Notes: generated by a model not told the origin, from the sequence alone. A DNA stretch of 64,000 bases from Gordonia bronchialis DSM 43247 (GCF_000024785.1 NC_013441.1:2108001-2172000), one strand, 5' to 3'; shown: positions 18,233 to 27,748, numbered from the stretch's first letter. A program made the numbers and translations.

Positions 18233-19745
18233 GCGCGCAGAGATATCGTTCCGCCGGCGATGGGCGTCAGCGGCTGTGCTCTCGGTGAGCCTCCTGGTGG
18301 TCGTCGTCGATATGACGATCCTCAACATCGCTCTGCCGGATCTGGCCGCAGATCTGCGTCCGAGTGCCGATCAGCAGCTGTGGATCATCGACATCTACTC
18401 ACTCGTCCTCGCCGGATTGCTGCTGTCGATGAGCTCACTCGGTGACCGCTGGGGCCGAAAACGGATGCTGCTCTTGGGTTTCACAATGTTCGGTGCCGCA
18501 TCGGCACTGGCGCTGGTGGCCACGACACCCGAGATCGTCATCGGCGTCCGCGCACTGCTCGGCGTCGGTGGTGCGATGATCATGCCGACGACATTGTCGT
18601 TGCTGCGCAGCGTGTTCACCGATCCGTCCGAACGCGCCACCGCACTGGGGCTGTGGGCCGCGGTCTCGGGCCTCGGTGCCGCAGTCGGGCCGATCGCCGG
18701 CGGCCTGCTGCTCGAGTACTTCTCGTGGCGGGCGGCCTTCCTGGTGAACGTGCCGCTGATGGGGCTCGCCCTGATCGCCGCGGCCATCATCCTGCCCGAG
18801 TCCCGTCATCCGCAGCCGGGGCGATGGGATGTCGTCGGCGCCGGTATGTCGATCCTCGGTATGGTGCTGCTCGTCTGGTCCATCAAACGACTCGCCAAAG
18901 AGGAGTTCGCCGCTCCCGGTGCGTGGGTGGCGTTGGCGGCGGCGGTGATCGTGCTCGGTGCCTTCGTGTGGCGGTGCATGCGTCGCTCGGACGCACTGCT
19001 CGATATCGGGCTGTTCACCAGTCGGCCGTTCAGTGCGGGCGTGCTGGCGGCACTGGGATCGATGTTCGGGCTCGCGGCGGCGCTGCTCCTGCTGGCGCAG
19101 TGGCTGCAGCTGGTCGAAGGTCACTCGCCGATCCAGGCCGGTATCCGGCTCCTGCCCGTTGCCGCGGCGGCCATGGTGTCCTCGATACTCGCGCCGTTGA
19201 CCGCGAAAGCGATCGGCGCGCGCCCGGTTCTGGCCGGCGGTATCGCGCTGGCCGGACTCGGCATGGCGATCATGTGGTGGGGATCGGGATCGATCCCCTT
19301 CGGCCTCGTGGTGGTGTCGCAGATTTTCATCGGGTTCGGCATCGGGTCACTCGCGATCGCGTCGGCGATGATCATGTCCGGCACGCCGGACGAGAAGGCA
19401 GGCAACGCGGCAGCGCTGGAGGAGACCTCGTACGACCTCGGCAACGTGCTGGGCGTCGCTGTGTTGGGCAGCATCGCCGCGGTGCTCTACCGGTCGACGC
19501 TGACCGCTGATCTCGCGGGTGCACCGGATCCGACGATGGTGTCGGCGGCGGGTGAGTCGCTCGGTTCGGCCATGACGATCGCCGAACAGTCGAACTCGCC
19601 CGAGCTGGCCGCCGCTGCCGCGGATGCGTTCACCGGGGCCCTGCGCGACACCAGTCTCGTCGGCGGCCTGATCCTGATGGCGGTCGCCGGTCTGGTGTGG
19701 ATGATCACGCCGCGCGGAACCGACATCACCCAGCAGCACCGGTGA
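18213..19745 (+). CDS. MFS transporter, DHA2 (EmrB/QacA) family, 14 TM
   Basis: A 510-residue drug:H+ antiporter of the 14-helix DHA2 family. It has the motif-A loop GDRWGRKR between TM2 and TM3, the TM1 motif VVVVDMTILNIALP with the family Asp, and the TM5 motif GLGAAVGPIAGGLL. Its start overlaps the end of the TetR gene by 20 bases, so both are on one transcript. It probably exports a toxic amphiphile or antibiotic that also acts as the TetR ligand. It converges with the next gene, only 10 bases away. Confidence 0.94.
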   Translation: MRSPTTERAEISFRRRWASAAVLSVSLLVVVVDMTILNIALPDLAADLRPSADQQLWIIDIYSLVLAGLLLSMSSLGDRWGRKRMLLLGFTMFGAASALALVATTPEIVIGVRALLGVGGAMIMPTTLSLLRSVFTDPSERATALGLWAAVSGLGAAVGPIAGGLLLEYFSWRAAFLVNVPLMGLALIAAAIILPESRHPQPGRWDVVGAGMSILGMVLLVWSIKRLAKEEFAAPGAWVALAAAVIVLGAFVWRCMRRSDALLDIGLFTSRPFSAGVLAALGSMFGLAAALLLLAQWLQLVEGHSPIQAGIRLLPVAAAAMVSSILAPLTAKAIGARPVLAGGIALAGLGMAIMWWGSGSIPFGLVVVSQIFIGFGIGSLAIASAMIMSGTPDEKAGNAAALEETSYDLGNVLGVAVLGSIAAVLYRSTLTADLAGAPDPTMVSAAGESLGSAMTIAEQSNSPELAAAAADAFTGALRDTSLVGGLILMAVAGLVWMITPRGTDITQQHR

Positions 19746-19755
19746 GCGGTCCCGA

Positions 19756-21507
19756 TCAGCCGAGCCCGACGAGGAACGCGGCCAGCCGCGTCGACACCTG
19801 TTCGGGCCGACCGTTGTTCTGACGAGCCGCCGCGGTCAGGACATCGATGTGGTTGTAGCCGGGCAGCGTGACGACGATGCCGCGCGGGTCCGCGGTGGGG
19901 GTCGGCTGCACGCCGCCGGCGGCGATGAAGGTGATCATCGGGGCGCGGGCGGCCGCGTCACGGTAGAACCGATGGCGTGATGCGGTGGGGCTGTTGCGGT
20001 TCGACAGCTCCGTGGGAAGTGCCGTGGGGAAGTACCACTCGGTGAAGTCCAGCGGCGGTTCGGACAGGCTCCGGGCGAGTTCGTGAATCGACGTCACCTC
20101 GTTGGCGGGGGTCGTATAGCGGTAGAGCGACGGATCGATCTGATCGTAGTCACGCCAGCGGTAGACGATGCCCGGTGCAAAACCGTTGGGTGCGTACTTG
20201 GTCGCGTCACCGAAGGCGGTCAGTGACAGCGGGATTCGCTTGGCCAGCGAGGTGGGCAGCGGAAACGATTTCGCGACCACCGGCCCGGAACCGATGAAAC
20301 CGACACTGGCCTGCAGGAAACCGAAGGGCTGCGAGTTGTCGTCGAGAATCGCACCGAGAACCGCGGCGTTGGTGGCGTGCAGCGATCGGACATCGGGTGT
20401 GCCGGTGAGGAACATCGGATAGTCCTTGGCGAGCAACGTCCGCAACGTCATGTCGACGTTGAGATTGCGGGGCAGCCGGCGGATGACGTCGTCCACACCA
20501 TTGGGGGCCAGGCGCGCTGCGAGGCCGGTCAGTGCGAGGAGATTCATCGTCTCGGGGTTGATGACCGCGGGCAGCGCCAGCACCGGCAGAGCGGTGTCGA
20601 CCGCACCGGTCACGGTGTCCAGAACCGAAGCGACCGTCGGCGGTATCTCGGGTATGTGCATCCCGCGGGGGAGTGCGAGTCCGCCGGTGAGTGAGGTGAG
20701 GTCGGAGGTGATGCCGGTGTCGAGCGCGACGTAGCCGGCGCACTGATTGAATCCGGCGTCGGCCGTGGTCGCGGGATTGCCGTCGAAATCCCACTCCGCG
20801 AAGAAACCGGTGATGAAGCCGCCGAGCGAGTGGCCGCCACACACCATCTTCTGCTTGCGCATCCGCTGGTCGGGTAGCTCGGCGGCCATCAGATCGTACT
20901 GGTCACGCAGGGTCTGTTCGAGCCCTTGATGGCGCAGCCAAGCGTACTGCGGTCCATTCGCCGGGAATCCGGGGAAACCAGCGAACCGGCGTCCGCCTAT
21001 GGGTGTGCCGGAGACGTAGTAGTCGGCCGCGGTGTCGAAGGATCCGGTCCGCAGGGCGGCGGCGATCCCGGTGTGGTCCTCCATGCAGTTCGATCGTCGG
21101 TCCAGCGCCCAGAACTCGACCGATGAACCCGCTCGTGCGGCGGCCGCGACGGTGTTGCGGGCGACGCTCTCGAATGCGCCGGCACCCTCGAAGATTCCTG
21201 GTTGGGCCACCACGATCCGATCGGCGTCGGCGGAGCGGACCGGGCCGGTCGCCGAGCGAAATCGCAAGTACGACAACCAGTCACAGGCCGCCGGATGTGG
21301 GGGCGTACCCGCCCGGAGAGGGATGTGGACGCGGACGACGGTCGCTGTCACCGAGGTCACCGGCGACGTCGAGGCGTACCCGGTCTCGATGCGTTGCGGG
21401 CGGGTCGGGGCGGCATCGGCGATCGCGGGCGCGAAGATCGTCGTCCACAGCACCAGGGGGACTACCAGCAGCGCAGCGATGCCAAGTAGCCGACGAGATA
21501 CGCCCAT
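19756..21507 (-). CDS. Secreted alpha/beta hydrolase
   Basis: A 583-residue exported hydrolase. The ATG at 21507 follows GGGGGAAT and begins a hydrophobic signal peptide (MGVSRRLLGIAALLVVPLV); longer starts have no ribosome site. The nucleophile elbow GHSLGG places Ser227, and a His in GYNHIDVL near the C-terminus is a candidate catalytic His. The large middle insertion (about 260-470) is unlike compact lipases. The substrate is unknown; an esterase or lipase acting on the envelope or external lipids is likely. Confidence 0.85.
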   Translation of the reverse strand: MGVSRRLLGIAALLVVPLVLWTTIFAPAIADAAPTRPQRIETGYASTSPVTSVTATVVRVHIPLRAGTPPHPAACDWLSYLRFRSATGPVRSADADRIVVAQPGIFEGAGAFESVARNTVAAAARAGSSVEFWALDRRSNCMEDHTGIAAALRTGSFDTAADYYVSGTPIGGRRFAGFPGFPANGPQYAWLRHQGLEQTLRDQYDLMAAELPDQRMRKQKMVCGGHSLGGFITGFFAEWDFDGNPATTADAGFNQCAGYVALDTGITSDLTSLTGGLALPRGMHIPEIPPTVASVLDTVTGAVDTALPVLALPAVINPETMNLLALTGLAARLAPNGVDDVIRRLPRNLNVDMTLRTLLAKDYPMFLTGTPDVRSLHATNAAVLGAILDDNSQPFGFLQASVGFIGSGPVVAKSFPLPTSLAKRIPLSLTAFGDATKYAPNGFAPGIVYRWRDYDQIDPSLYRYTTPANEVTSIHELARSLSEPPLDFTEWYFPTALPTELSNRNSPTASRHRFYRDAAARAPMITFIAAGGVQPTPTADPRGIVVTLPGYNHIDVLTAAARQNNGRPEQVSTRLAAFLVGLG

Positions 21508-21709
21508 GATGATTCCCCCTGATTCGGACAGCGCCGACCACCGGGCACGAGTCCCCAGATGACCGACCAACCTGCAGCCAGACGCTACTCCGGGCGCGCG
21601 CCGCTGACCGGGGAATCGAAACAGGCCGGTGGGGCACGCCGCCACGGTGCACTCACCTACACGTCACCGGCCGTTCATCTTCATGATCCACAATTGTGGT
21701 GTGGAGCAC

Positions 21710-21934
21710 ATGGACGGTCTGCTGGCCTTTGCGCAACGGTGGAGTCGCTTCGGTGGGGGCGACGCGGAGGACATCATGGTGGAGTTCGGCCTCACCGAGG
21801 AGGCGTATTTCAGCCGCGTTCTCGAGGTACTGAAGAGTTCGGATCTAGACGCGGTCACCCGAGAGACCATCGAGCATGTGGCGCGCCGACGGTTGCTCGC
21901 CTGCGGGTCGGCCGACGGTCGCACTGCGTCCTGA
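21710..21934 (+). CDS. DUF3263-like small protein
   Basis: About 74 residues (FAQRWSRFGGGDAEDIMVEFGLTEEAYFSRVLEVL is split here as FAQRWSRFGGGDAEDI and FGLTEEAYFSRVLEVL), matching the small helical DUF3263 pattern: aromatic N-terminal helix, then a GLTEEAYF HTH-like turn. Possibly a small DNA-binding protein. The start is uncertain: ATG 21710 has GGAG only 3 bases upstream, while GTG 21701 and ATG 21683 are in frame. A perfect 12-bp palindrome CCACAATTGTGG (21688-21699) lies just before it and may be regulatory. Confidence 0.6.
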   Translation: MDGLLAFAQRWSRFGGGDAEDIMVEFGLTEEAYFSRVLEVLKSSDLDAVTRETIEHVARRRLLACGSADGRTAS

Positions 21935-22131
21935 GCGGGGTGGTGGAAGCCAGACCGCAGGTGTTGCTGAGGCTATGCCCCGACGACGACGTGAGTTCAC
22001 TGCGATGCCCTCTGTCCGGCTGCGACCGACCGCTGGGGTCGACGTGACCGGACGGCACCAGCGCTCCGACGCTATCGCGCAGCGGCTCACGGCTGCACTG
22101 AATCGCAGCTTCCGATGCTGACCTCTGGCGG

Positions 22132-23436
22132 TCAGGGGGCCTCGGTCCCGAGGCCGGCGAGTGCGTCGGCGAGGTAGTCGTCCTCGGCGTCGTTGCCGGG
22201 CAGATCGAGCGCGCGGCGGTATGCGTCTGCCGCGCGGCGGTCGTCGCCCAGCTCGGACAGTGTGAGTGCGCGGGCGATGTGGAAGGGCCGGAAACGGTCG
22301 AGCTTGGGGTCCGACTGCAACTGGTCGAGCAGCGTCATGCCCCGCGCCGGTCCGTAGGCGCGGCCCACGGCGACGGCGCGACCCACGCGCACCACGGGCC
22401 CGGGATCGTGTGCCTCGAGCAGACGGTACAGGACCGCGATCTGCGCCCAGTCGGTATCGCCCGCGGTGGGGGCCTCGGCGTGCACGGCGGCGATCGCCGC
22501 CTGGATGGTGTACGGACCGGCATCGGACTGTGCCGCAGCGGTTTCTGCGAGCGCGGTGCCCTCGGCGGAGAGGCTCTGATCCCAGAGTTCGCGGTTCTGG
22601 TCGCCCAGCGGAACGGGCCGCCCGTCGCCGTCGAGTCGCGCCGGACGGCGGGACTGGGTGAGCAGCAGCAATGCCAGCAGCCCCGACGTCTCCGCGCGGG
22701 GGAGCAGAGAGCGCAGGGTCCGTGCGAGCGTGATGGCTTCGTCGGTGAGATCGTCGCGGATGTGCGCGTCGCCGGTCGAGCGGGCGTATCCCTCCGAGAA
22801 CAGCAAGTAGATCACCCGGAGGACCCCGCCGAGCCGGCCGGGCAGATCGTCGTCTCGCGGCGACGTGAACGGGACCCCGAGCGCGCCGATCCGCTTCTTG
22901 GCCCGCACGATCCGCTGCTGGGCCGTCGGGACTCCGATCAGCAACGCGTGTGCGACCTCCGCAGTGGTCAGTCCGGCGACGAACCGCAGGGTGAGGGCGA
23001 TCCGGTCTTCGGCGCGCAGCACGGGATGTGTGCACGCGAAGAACATACCCAGCCGTTCGTCGGGGAGTTGCGGTGGTGGCGCATCGGCCGGATCCGCGAA
23101 ACCCGCAGGCGCGGGGGCGCGTTCGGCCTCGGCGTGCAGCCGGGCGAGCTTGTCGGCTAGGACGGACTCACGCCGCACCACGTCGAGTGCCTTGCGTTTG
23201 GCCGTGGTCGTGACCCACGCCTCCGGTGAATCCGGGACACCGGTCCGCGACCACGTGGTCAGGGCCTGCGCAATAGCGTCGTGCAACGCGTCTTCCGCGA
23301 GGTCGAGGTCGCCGAACTTGCGGGTGAGAGTGGCGAGTACCCGCGCGCGGAACTCTCGGTCGAGGCCCGACACCGCCCGGCGGGCCGCAGACTCTACGGA
23401 ATCCGCGGCCGCCGAACGGCGTGGCGCACGAGACAT
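22132..23436 (-). CDS. ECF sigma factor with C-terminal DUF6596/TPR extension (ECF42-type)
   Basis: A 434-residue sigma factor, much longer than a standard ECF. Region sigma2 (about 25-95, with DLAEDALHDAIAQAL) and sigma4 (about 130-185, with GLTTAEVAHALLIGVPTAQQ) are followed by a large helical domain (about 195-430) with TPR-like repeats (LSELGDDRRAADAYRRALDL). The preceding gene, 3 bases away, encodes a YCII-related protein, the hallmark partner of this sigma group. No anti-sigma factor is present; in this group the C-terminal domain is thought to control activity. Confidence 0.9.
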   Translation of the reverse strand: MSRAPRRSAAADSVESAARRAVSGLDREFRARVLATLTRKFGDLDLAEDALHDAIAQALTTWSRTGVPDSPEAWVTTTAKRKALDVVRRESVLADKLARLHAEAERAPAPAGFADPADAPPPQLPDERLGMFFACTHPVLRAEDRIALTLRFVAGLTTAEVAHALLIGVPTAQQRIVRAKKRIGALGVPFTSPRDDDLPGRLGGVLRVIYLLFSEGYARSTGDAHIRDDLTDEAITLARTLRSLLPRAETSGLLALLLLTQSRRPARLDGDGRPVPLGDQNRELWDQSLSAEGTALAETAAAQSDAGPYTIQAAIAAVHAEAPTAGDTDWAQIAVLYRLLEAHDPGPVVRVGRAVAVGRAYGPARGMTLLDQLQSDPKLDRFRPFHIARALTLSELGDDRRAADAYRRALDLPGNDAEDDYLADALAGLGTEAP

Positions 23437-23439
23437 GGT

Positions 23440-23784
23440 TCAGTACGGCGCGAGCGGCCGGATCTCCACGTGACCGCCGGGCGCCGAGCCCGGGCTGCGT
23501 CGGGCCCACTCGATCGCCTCGTCGACGTTTGCGACGTCGATGACGTACACCCCGCCGACGAATTCTCGTACCTCGGCGAACGGTCCGGACGACGCCACCA
23601 CCCGCTCCCCGCTGTCGTCGGTGTGCACCACCGCGCGCTCGTCCTCGAGGGCGAACGAGTTGACGACGATACCGGCCTTGGTGATCTCCTCGTCGAAGGC
23701 GAAGAACTCCTCGGCGCTCGCGCCGCCCTCCTCACCGCAGGCCGGATCGTCGACATGTCCCATGAGCAGCAATGCGTACTTCAT
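23440..23784 (-). CDS. YCII-related (DGPF-type) protein
   Basis: A 114-residue YCII-like protein. It begins MKYALLLMG and has the family block GPFAEVREFVGGVYVIDV, but the usual DGPF motif reads SGPF here, with Ser for Asp. It is the first gene of a two-gene operon with the ECF sigma factor 3 bases downstream. Such proteins are regular partners and targets of this sigma group; the biochemical activity is not known. Confidence 0.9.
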   Translation of the reverse strand: MKYALLLMGHVDDPACGEEGGASAEEFFAFDEEITKAGIVVNSFALEDERAVVHTDDSGERVVASSGPFAEVREFVGGVYVIDVANVDEAIEWARRSPGSAPGGHVEIRPLAPY

Positions 23785-23922
23785 CGTTCCTCCAGTTCTC
23801 GGCCACTACGTGGTGGTCCCGATGTGGCCAATGATGCCGAACCGGATCGGTCCGACACCATGGTGACGTACGGCGACTCCGGGTATCGACAGCACAGTGA
23901 AAGGGATTAGCGAATCGAGAAA

Positions 23923-23949
23923 GCCCCACCTGCGGATGGCAGACGGGGC
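23923..23949 (-). terminator. Intrinsic terminator of tRNA-His
   Basis: On the minus strand an 11-bp stem (GCCCCGTCTGC with GCAGGTGGGGC, two G-U pairs in RNA) around a 5-base loop is followed by TTTCTC. It begins 9 bases after the tRNA 3' end. Confidence 0.7.
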
Positions 23950-23957
23950 ATCGTCGG

Positions 23958-24031
23958 GGTGGATGACGGGACTCGAACCCGCGACAGCCAGGATCACAAC
24001 CTGGTGCTCTACCAACTGAACTACATCCACC
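23958..24031 (-). tRNA. tRNA-His (anticodon GTG)
   Basis: Acceptor GTGGATG pairs with CATCCAC; the anticodon stem CCAGG/CCTGG encloses TTGTGAT (anticodon GTG). The His identity element is encoded: an extra G at position -1 (complement of 24031) faces discriminator C73. The T-arm carries TTCGAGT, and no CCA is encoded. It lies next to orn. Confidence 0.97.
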
Positions 24032-24133
24032 ATCGGCGTCGGAAACCCAGGCATTCGCGCTGGGTCCCAGAGCCAAGGTCATACTTTAGCCGTTGACCGG
24101 CGTCGAACACCAATCGTTTGATGACCTGCGTGT

Positions 24134-24733
24134 TCAGGCCGGCCCGAGGTCGCTGACGATGGTGGCGAGCGCGTCGGCGTCGGGTCCCGGTGCCGGCACG
24201 AAGGCCGCCGCGCGGTAGTAGCGGAGCTCTCGGATCGACTCCCGGATGTCGGCCAGCGCACGGTGGGCGAGACCCTTCTCCGGTTGCCCGAAGTAGATGC
24301 GCGGATACCAGCGCCGGCTCAACTCCTTGATGGAGCTGACGTCGACCATCCGGTAGTGCAGGTAGGCATCGAGTTCGGGCATGTCGCGGGCGATGAACCC
24401 ACGGTCGGTGGCGATCGAGTTCCCGGCCAGCGGAACAGCACCCGCGGTGGTGACGTGGGCGCGGATGTAGTCGAGCACCAGCTTCTCGGCTTCGGCGAGA
24501 GTGACCGTGGACGCGCGTACCTCCTCGGTGAGCCCGGAGTCGGCATGCATCTTGGTGACGACGTCGGGCATGTTCGCCAGGGCGTCGTCGTCGGCGTGGA
24601 TCACCACGTCCACGCCCTCTCCGAGGATGTTGAGGTCGCCGTCGGTCACCAGGGCCGCGATCTCGATCAGTTTGTCGGACTCCAACGAGAGCCCGGTCAT
24701 CTCACAATCGATCCACACCAGTTTGTCCTGCAC
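24134..24733 (-). CDS. orn: Oligoribonuclease
   Basis: A 199-residue DEDDh 3'-5' exonuclease that degrades 2-5-nt RNAs and pGpG. It has WIDCEMTGL (DEDD Asp and Glu), the second Asp in NSIATDRGF, and [11 protein letters not shown] with catalytic His and Asp. The start is GTG 24733. A TAAGCT -10 element (complement of 24740-24745) lies 6 bases upstream of it, so the mRNA is probably leaderless. It is divergent from the DUF853 ATPase, as in M. tuberculosis (Rv2511/Rv2510c). Confidence 0.96.
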   Translation of the reverse strand: MQDKLVWIDCEMTGLSLESDKLIEIAALVTDGDLNILGEGVDVVIHADDDALANMPDVVTKMHADSGLTEEVRASTVTLAEAEKLVLDYIRAHVTTAGAVPLAGNSIATDRGFIARDMPELDAYLHYRMVDVSSIKELSRRWYPRIYFGQPEKGLAHRALADIRESIRELRYYRAAAFVPAPGPDADALATIVSDLGPA

Positions 24734-24739
24734 TCATCG

Positions 24740-24745
24740 AGCTTA
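24740..24745 (-). promoter_or_regulatory. -10 element for a leaderless orn transcript
   Basis: On the minus strand TAAGCT is followed by six bases and then the GTG of orn, matching the TAnnnT-N6 spacing expected when transcription starts on the first base of the start codon. Confidence 0.4.
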
Positions 24746-24787
24746 TCCAACAGGTGCGGGTCGCTATTGTTGCGTTGCGAGGATGCA

Positions 24788-26389
24788 ATGACGTCGACCG
24801 AGAGGAACCCCGTGACCGAGGCCAGTGGACCGACCGCCAACGAGGCAGCACAGCGCATCGCCGCCGGCTACGCCTTCGAGTCCGCCTCCCTCGAATTGGG
24901 CTCGGTGTCGGTGGACGGTCAGGTCGATCCCACCGCCAGGGTGCGGATTCCGCTCGCGATGATGAATCGGCACGGTCTGGTTGCCGGTGCGACCGGAACC
25001 GGCAAGACCAAATCGTTGCAGCTCATTGCCGAACAGCTCTCGGCCAACGGTGTTCCCGTGGTGATGGCCGACATCAAGGGAGACCTGTCGGGTCTGTCGA
25101 ATCCGGGCGCGCCGGGCGATCGGATCTCCACCCGCGCTCAGCAGACCGGCGACGACTGGCAGCCGACGGCGTATCCGGTGGAGTTCGTGTCGCTGGGATC
25201 CACCGGGATCGGCGTCCCGATCCGCGCGACCATCACTTCATTCGGTCCGATCCTGCTGAGCAAGGTGTTGGGGCTCAACGACACTCAGGAGTCCACACTC
25301 GGGCTCATCTTCCACTGGGCCGATCAGAAGGGTCTGCCGCTGCTCGATCTGAAGGATCTGCGGTCGGTGATCGCCCACCTCACCAGTGACGAGGGCAAAC
25401 CGGAACTGAAGGCGATCGGCGGGGTGTCCACACAGACGGCGGGTGTGATCCTGCGGGCACTCACCAACCTCGAGGCCGACGGCGGGGACACCTTCTTCGG
25501 GGAACCGGAGATCGAACCGGGCGACCTCCTGCGCCTGGCCGCCGACGGACGCGGCATCATCACCCTGTTCGAACTCGGCGCGCAGGCGGCGCGCCCGGCC
25601 CTGTTCTCCACCTTCCTGATGTGGATATTGGCCGACCTCTTCGAATTCCTGCCCGAGGTGGGTGATCTCGACAAGCCCAAGCTGGTGTTCATCTTCGACG
25701 AATCCCACCTGTTGTTCAACGACGCCTCGAAAGCCTTTGTGGCGCAGGTTGTCCAGACAGTCAAGCTCATCCGGTCCAAGGGTGTTGGGGTGTTCTTCTG
25801 CTCGCAGCTGCCCACCGACATCCCCAACGAGGTCCTGTCGCAGCTCGGTGCCCGCATCCAGCATGCGTTGCGCGCCTTCACCCCCGACGATCAGAAAGCA
25901 CTCAGTAAGACCGTCAAGACCTACCCGGTGTCGGACGTGTACAAACTCGATGCGGCCCTCACCTCATTGGGCACCGGTGAGGCGGTGGTGACCGTGCTCT
26001 CCGAGAAGGGCGCACCCACGCCGGTGGCCTGGACGGTGATCCGGGCGCCGCGGTCCTCGATGGAAGCCGTTGCGGCTGAGGGCATCACCGCGGCCGCCCA
26101 GGCCAGTCCGCTGTACGCGAAATACGGAGAGTCGATCGACCGCGAATCGGCGTATGAAAAACTCGCTGCCAAGACGCTGGCGCCGGGCGAAGCAGCAGAC
26201 GCCCCGGCTCCACCGCCGCCTCCCGCGCCGGCACCTGCTCCCGCGCCCAAGCCGGCGCCGGAGGAACCCGGCGTGCTGACCGAGGTGCTGACGAGCAAAC
26301 CGATGCAGAGTTTCCTCCGATCGGCGGCGAGTGCGGCCGGACGCGAGTTCAGTCGCGCCATCTTCGGCACCGGGCGTCGCCGACGCTGA
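24788..26389 (+). CDS. HerA-like/DUF853 P-loop ATPase (YjgR type)
   Basis: A 533-residue ATPase of the DUF853 family. Walker A is GATGTGKTKS (about residue 68), Walker B is VFIFDESHLLF (about 303), and an FCSQLPTDIPNEVLSQLG sensor-like segment follows. A Pro/Ala-rich linker (about 470-500) precedes a short C-terminal basic tail (GRRRR). The start is ATG 24788, with GAGG 7 bases upstream. The family resembles HerA/FtsK-type helicases but has no settled role. Next to orn and cmrA the order matches M. tuberculosis Rv2510c. Confidence 0.93.
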   Translation: MTSTERNPVTEASGPTANEAAQRIAAGYAFESASLELGSVSVDGQVDPTARVRIPLAMMNRHGLVAGATGTGKTKSLQLIAEQLSANGVPVVMADIKGDLSGLSNPGAPGDRISTRAQQTGDDWQPTAYPVEFVSLGSTGIGVPIRATITSFGPILLSKVLGLNDTQESTLGLIFHWADQKGLPLLDLKDLRSVIAHLTSDEGKPELKAIGGVSTQTAGVILRALTNLEADGGDTFFGEPEIEPGDLLRLAADGRGIITLFELGAQAARPALFSTFLMWILADLFEFLPEVGDLDKPKLVFIFDESHLLFNDASKAFVAQVVQTVKLIRSKGVGVFFCSQLPTDIPNEVLSQLGARIQHALRAFTPDDQKALSKTVKTYPVSDVYKLDAALTSLGTGEAVVTVLSEKGAPTPVAWTVIRAPRSSMEAVAAEGITAAAQASPLYAKYGESIDRESAYEKLAAKTLAPGEAADAPAPPPPPAPAPAPAPKPAPEEPGVLTEVLTSKPMQSFLRSAASAAGREFSRAIFGTGRRRR

Positions 26390-26411
26390 CCTCCAGTGGG
26401 CTCAGCCGGGC

Positions 26412-27218
26412 TCAGCTGTCGCCGAGCTTGCGGTAGAACGATCCGACGATGGGCGCCACCACCGCCCGCGGGCTGTACCCGCCCGCCACGGACATGGCCT
26501 TCGACAAGGCGCCCGGAACGACCCGCATCTTGTTGTGCTCCAAGGCATCCAGGCTCATCTCGGCGACCTTGGCGCTGGAATGCCACATGAACCCGGGCAC
26601 CATCTTGTCCACAATCGAGGCGTCCTGCTCCGACGGGGTCTCGGTGCGCACCGGGCCGGGAGCCAGCAGGGTGACATGCACGCCCTGCGACGACACCTCC
26701 CCGCGGAGTGATTCGCTGAAGGTGTTGACGAAGGCCTTGGTCGCGGCGTAGGTGGCGTTGTTGGGGATCGGCATGTTGCCCGCGGCCGACCCCACCATCA
26801 GGATTCCACCGGAGCCGCGTCGGACCATCTGGGGGATCACGGCGAGCGTGAGATCGTGAACGGCGTTGACGTTCAAGAGAACCTGCGCTCGTTCGTAACC
26901 GGCGTCGAGCTCGCTCACCGGCCCGAAGGTGGCGATGCCGGCATTGTTGCAGAGGATCGAGATCTCGCGGTCGGCGAATTCGGCGGCGAGGACCTCCACC
27001 GCCGGAGGCTCGGACAGGTCGACGGCACGCACCTCGGCGACCACGCTGTGGCGAGCCTGCAACTCGCCGGCGAGATCCTCGAGGATGTCGCCGCGCCGGG
27101 CCACCAAGATCAGGGAGTGCCCGCGCGCCGCAAGTGCGCGGGCCAACTCCATCCCGATCCCGGACGATGCCCCGGTAACGATGGCTCGGGTGGCGGCGGA
27201 TGGAGGCGGCACAGGCAT
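26412..27218 (-). CDS. cmrA: Mycolate reductase (short-chain dehydrogenase)
   Basis: A 268-residue SDR. It has the NADP site TGASSGIG near the N-terminus, NNAG, catalytic Ser in VGSAAGN, and YAATK with Tyr and Lys. Blocks such as PIPNNATYAATKAFVNTFSE, VHVTLLAPGPVRTE and NKMRVVPG agree with my recollection of Rv2509/CmrA, which performs the last step of mycolic acid synthesis by reducing the 3-oxo group made by Pks13. The gene order (orn, DUF853, this gene) also matches M. tuberculosis. A TATCAT -10 element sits six bases before the ATG, suggesting a leaderless mRNA. Confidence 0.9.
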   Translation of the reverse strand: MPVPPPSAATRAIVTGASSGIGMELARALAARGHSLILVARRGDILEDLAGELQARHSVVAEVRAVDLSEPPAVEVLAAEFADREISILCNNAGIATFGPVSELDAGYERAQVLLNVNAVHDLTLAVIPQMVRRGSGGILMVGSAAGNMPIPNNATYAATKAFVNTFSESLRGEVSSQGVHVTLLAPGPVRTETPSEQDASIVDKMVPGFMWHSSAKVAEMSLDALEHNKMRVVPGALSKAMSVAGGYSPRAVVAPIVGSFYRKLGDS

Positions 27219-27224
27219 GCCGCA

Positions 27225-27230
27225 ATGATA
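27225..27230 (-). promoter_or_regulatory. -10 element for a leaderless cmrA transcript
   Basis: Minus-strand TATCAT followed by six bases and the cmrA ATG at 27218. It lies in the 23-base gap after the upstream Ddn-like gene, giving cmrA its own promoter. Confidence 0.45.
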
Positions 27231-27241
27231 GAGACCAGCGC

Positions 27242-27748
27242 TCAGGTGGCGGTCAGCCGGAACACCTGGATGGGGCGATCGGTGCGTCCGCGATAGACCG
27301 AGTACACGCGTACCAGGCGCTCGAACTCGGCATAGACCCGATCGCGTTCTGCCCCGACGACGGGCGTGGCCGTCGCCGCGACCTCGATCCCGGCGGTGTT
27401 GACCGAGCATTCGGGATGGGCCAGCAGATTCCAGGTCCAGGCCGGATGATGCTCCTGCCCGAAATTGGAGCCCACGACATGCAGGTCGGGGTCCTCCCGG
27501 TGATAGAGCAACGGGCTGGTCCTCGGCTGTCCTGATCGCCGTCCGGTGGTGGTGAGTAGCATCGTCGGCGCACCGATGGGTCCGAGCATCGTGTAGCGCC
27601 CGCCCGAGGAATGCAGGATTCTGCGGTCGAGCGGAGCGAGCGTGCGGATCGCCCAGGACCCTGGGCCCGAACATGCGAACGCGGTCAGGGGGCGGCGGAG
27701 GGGACTGGTCTCCGATCCCCAGCGGCGCTCCGGGAACACCTGTGTCAT
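27242..27748 (-). CDS. Deazaflavin (F420)-dependent nitroreductase-family protein (Ddn-like)
   Basis: A 168-residue DUF385/Ddn-type split-barrel protein. The family block LLTTTGRRSGQPRTSPLLY and the segment VGSNFGQEHHPAWTWNL (with WNLLAHP) are present, as in F420-dependent quinone or nitroreductases. Its reaction cannot be told from sequence; family members reduce quinones, nitroaromatics or other small molecules using F420H2. It is 23 bases upstream of cmrA on the same strand. Confidence 0.9.
   Translation of the reverse strand: MTQVFPERRWGSETSPLRRPLTAFACSGPGSWAIRTLAPLDRRILHSSGGRYTMLGPIGAPTMLLTTTGRRSGQPRTSPLLYHREDPDLHVVGSNFGQEHHPAWTWNLLAHPECSVNTAGIEVAATATPVVGAERDRVYAEFERLVRVYSVYRGRTDRPIQVFRLTAT

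Noticed and set aside
21876..22121. 81-codon frame between the DUF3263-like gene and the ECF sigma
   Set aside because: Low-complexity arginine-rich translation overlapping the real small gene; no supported start.
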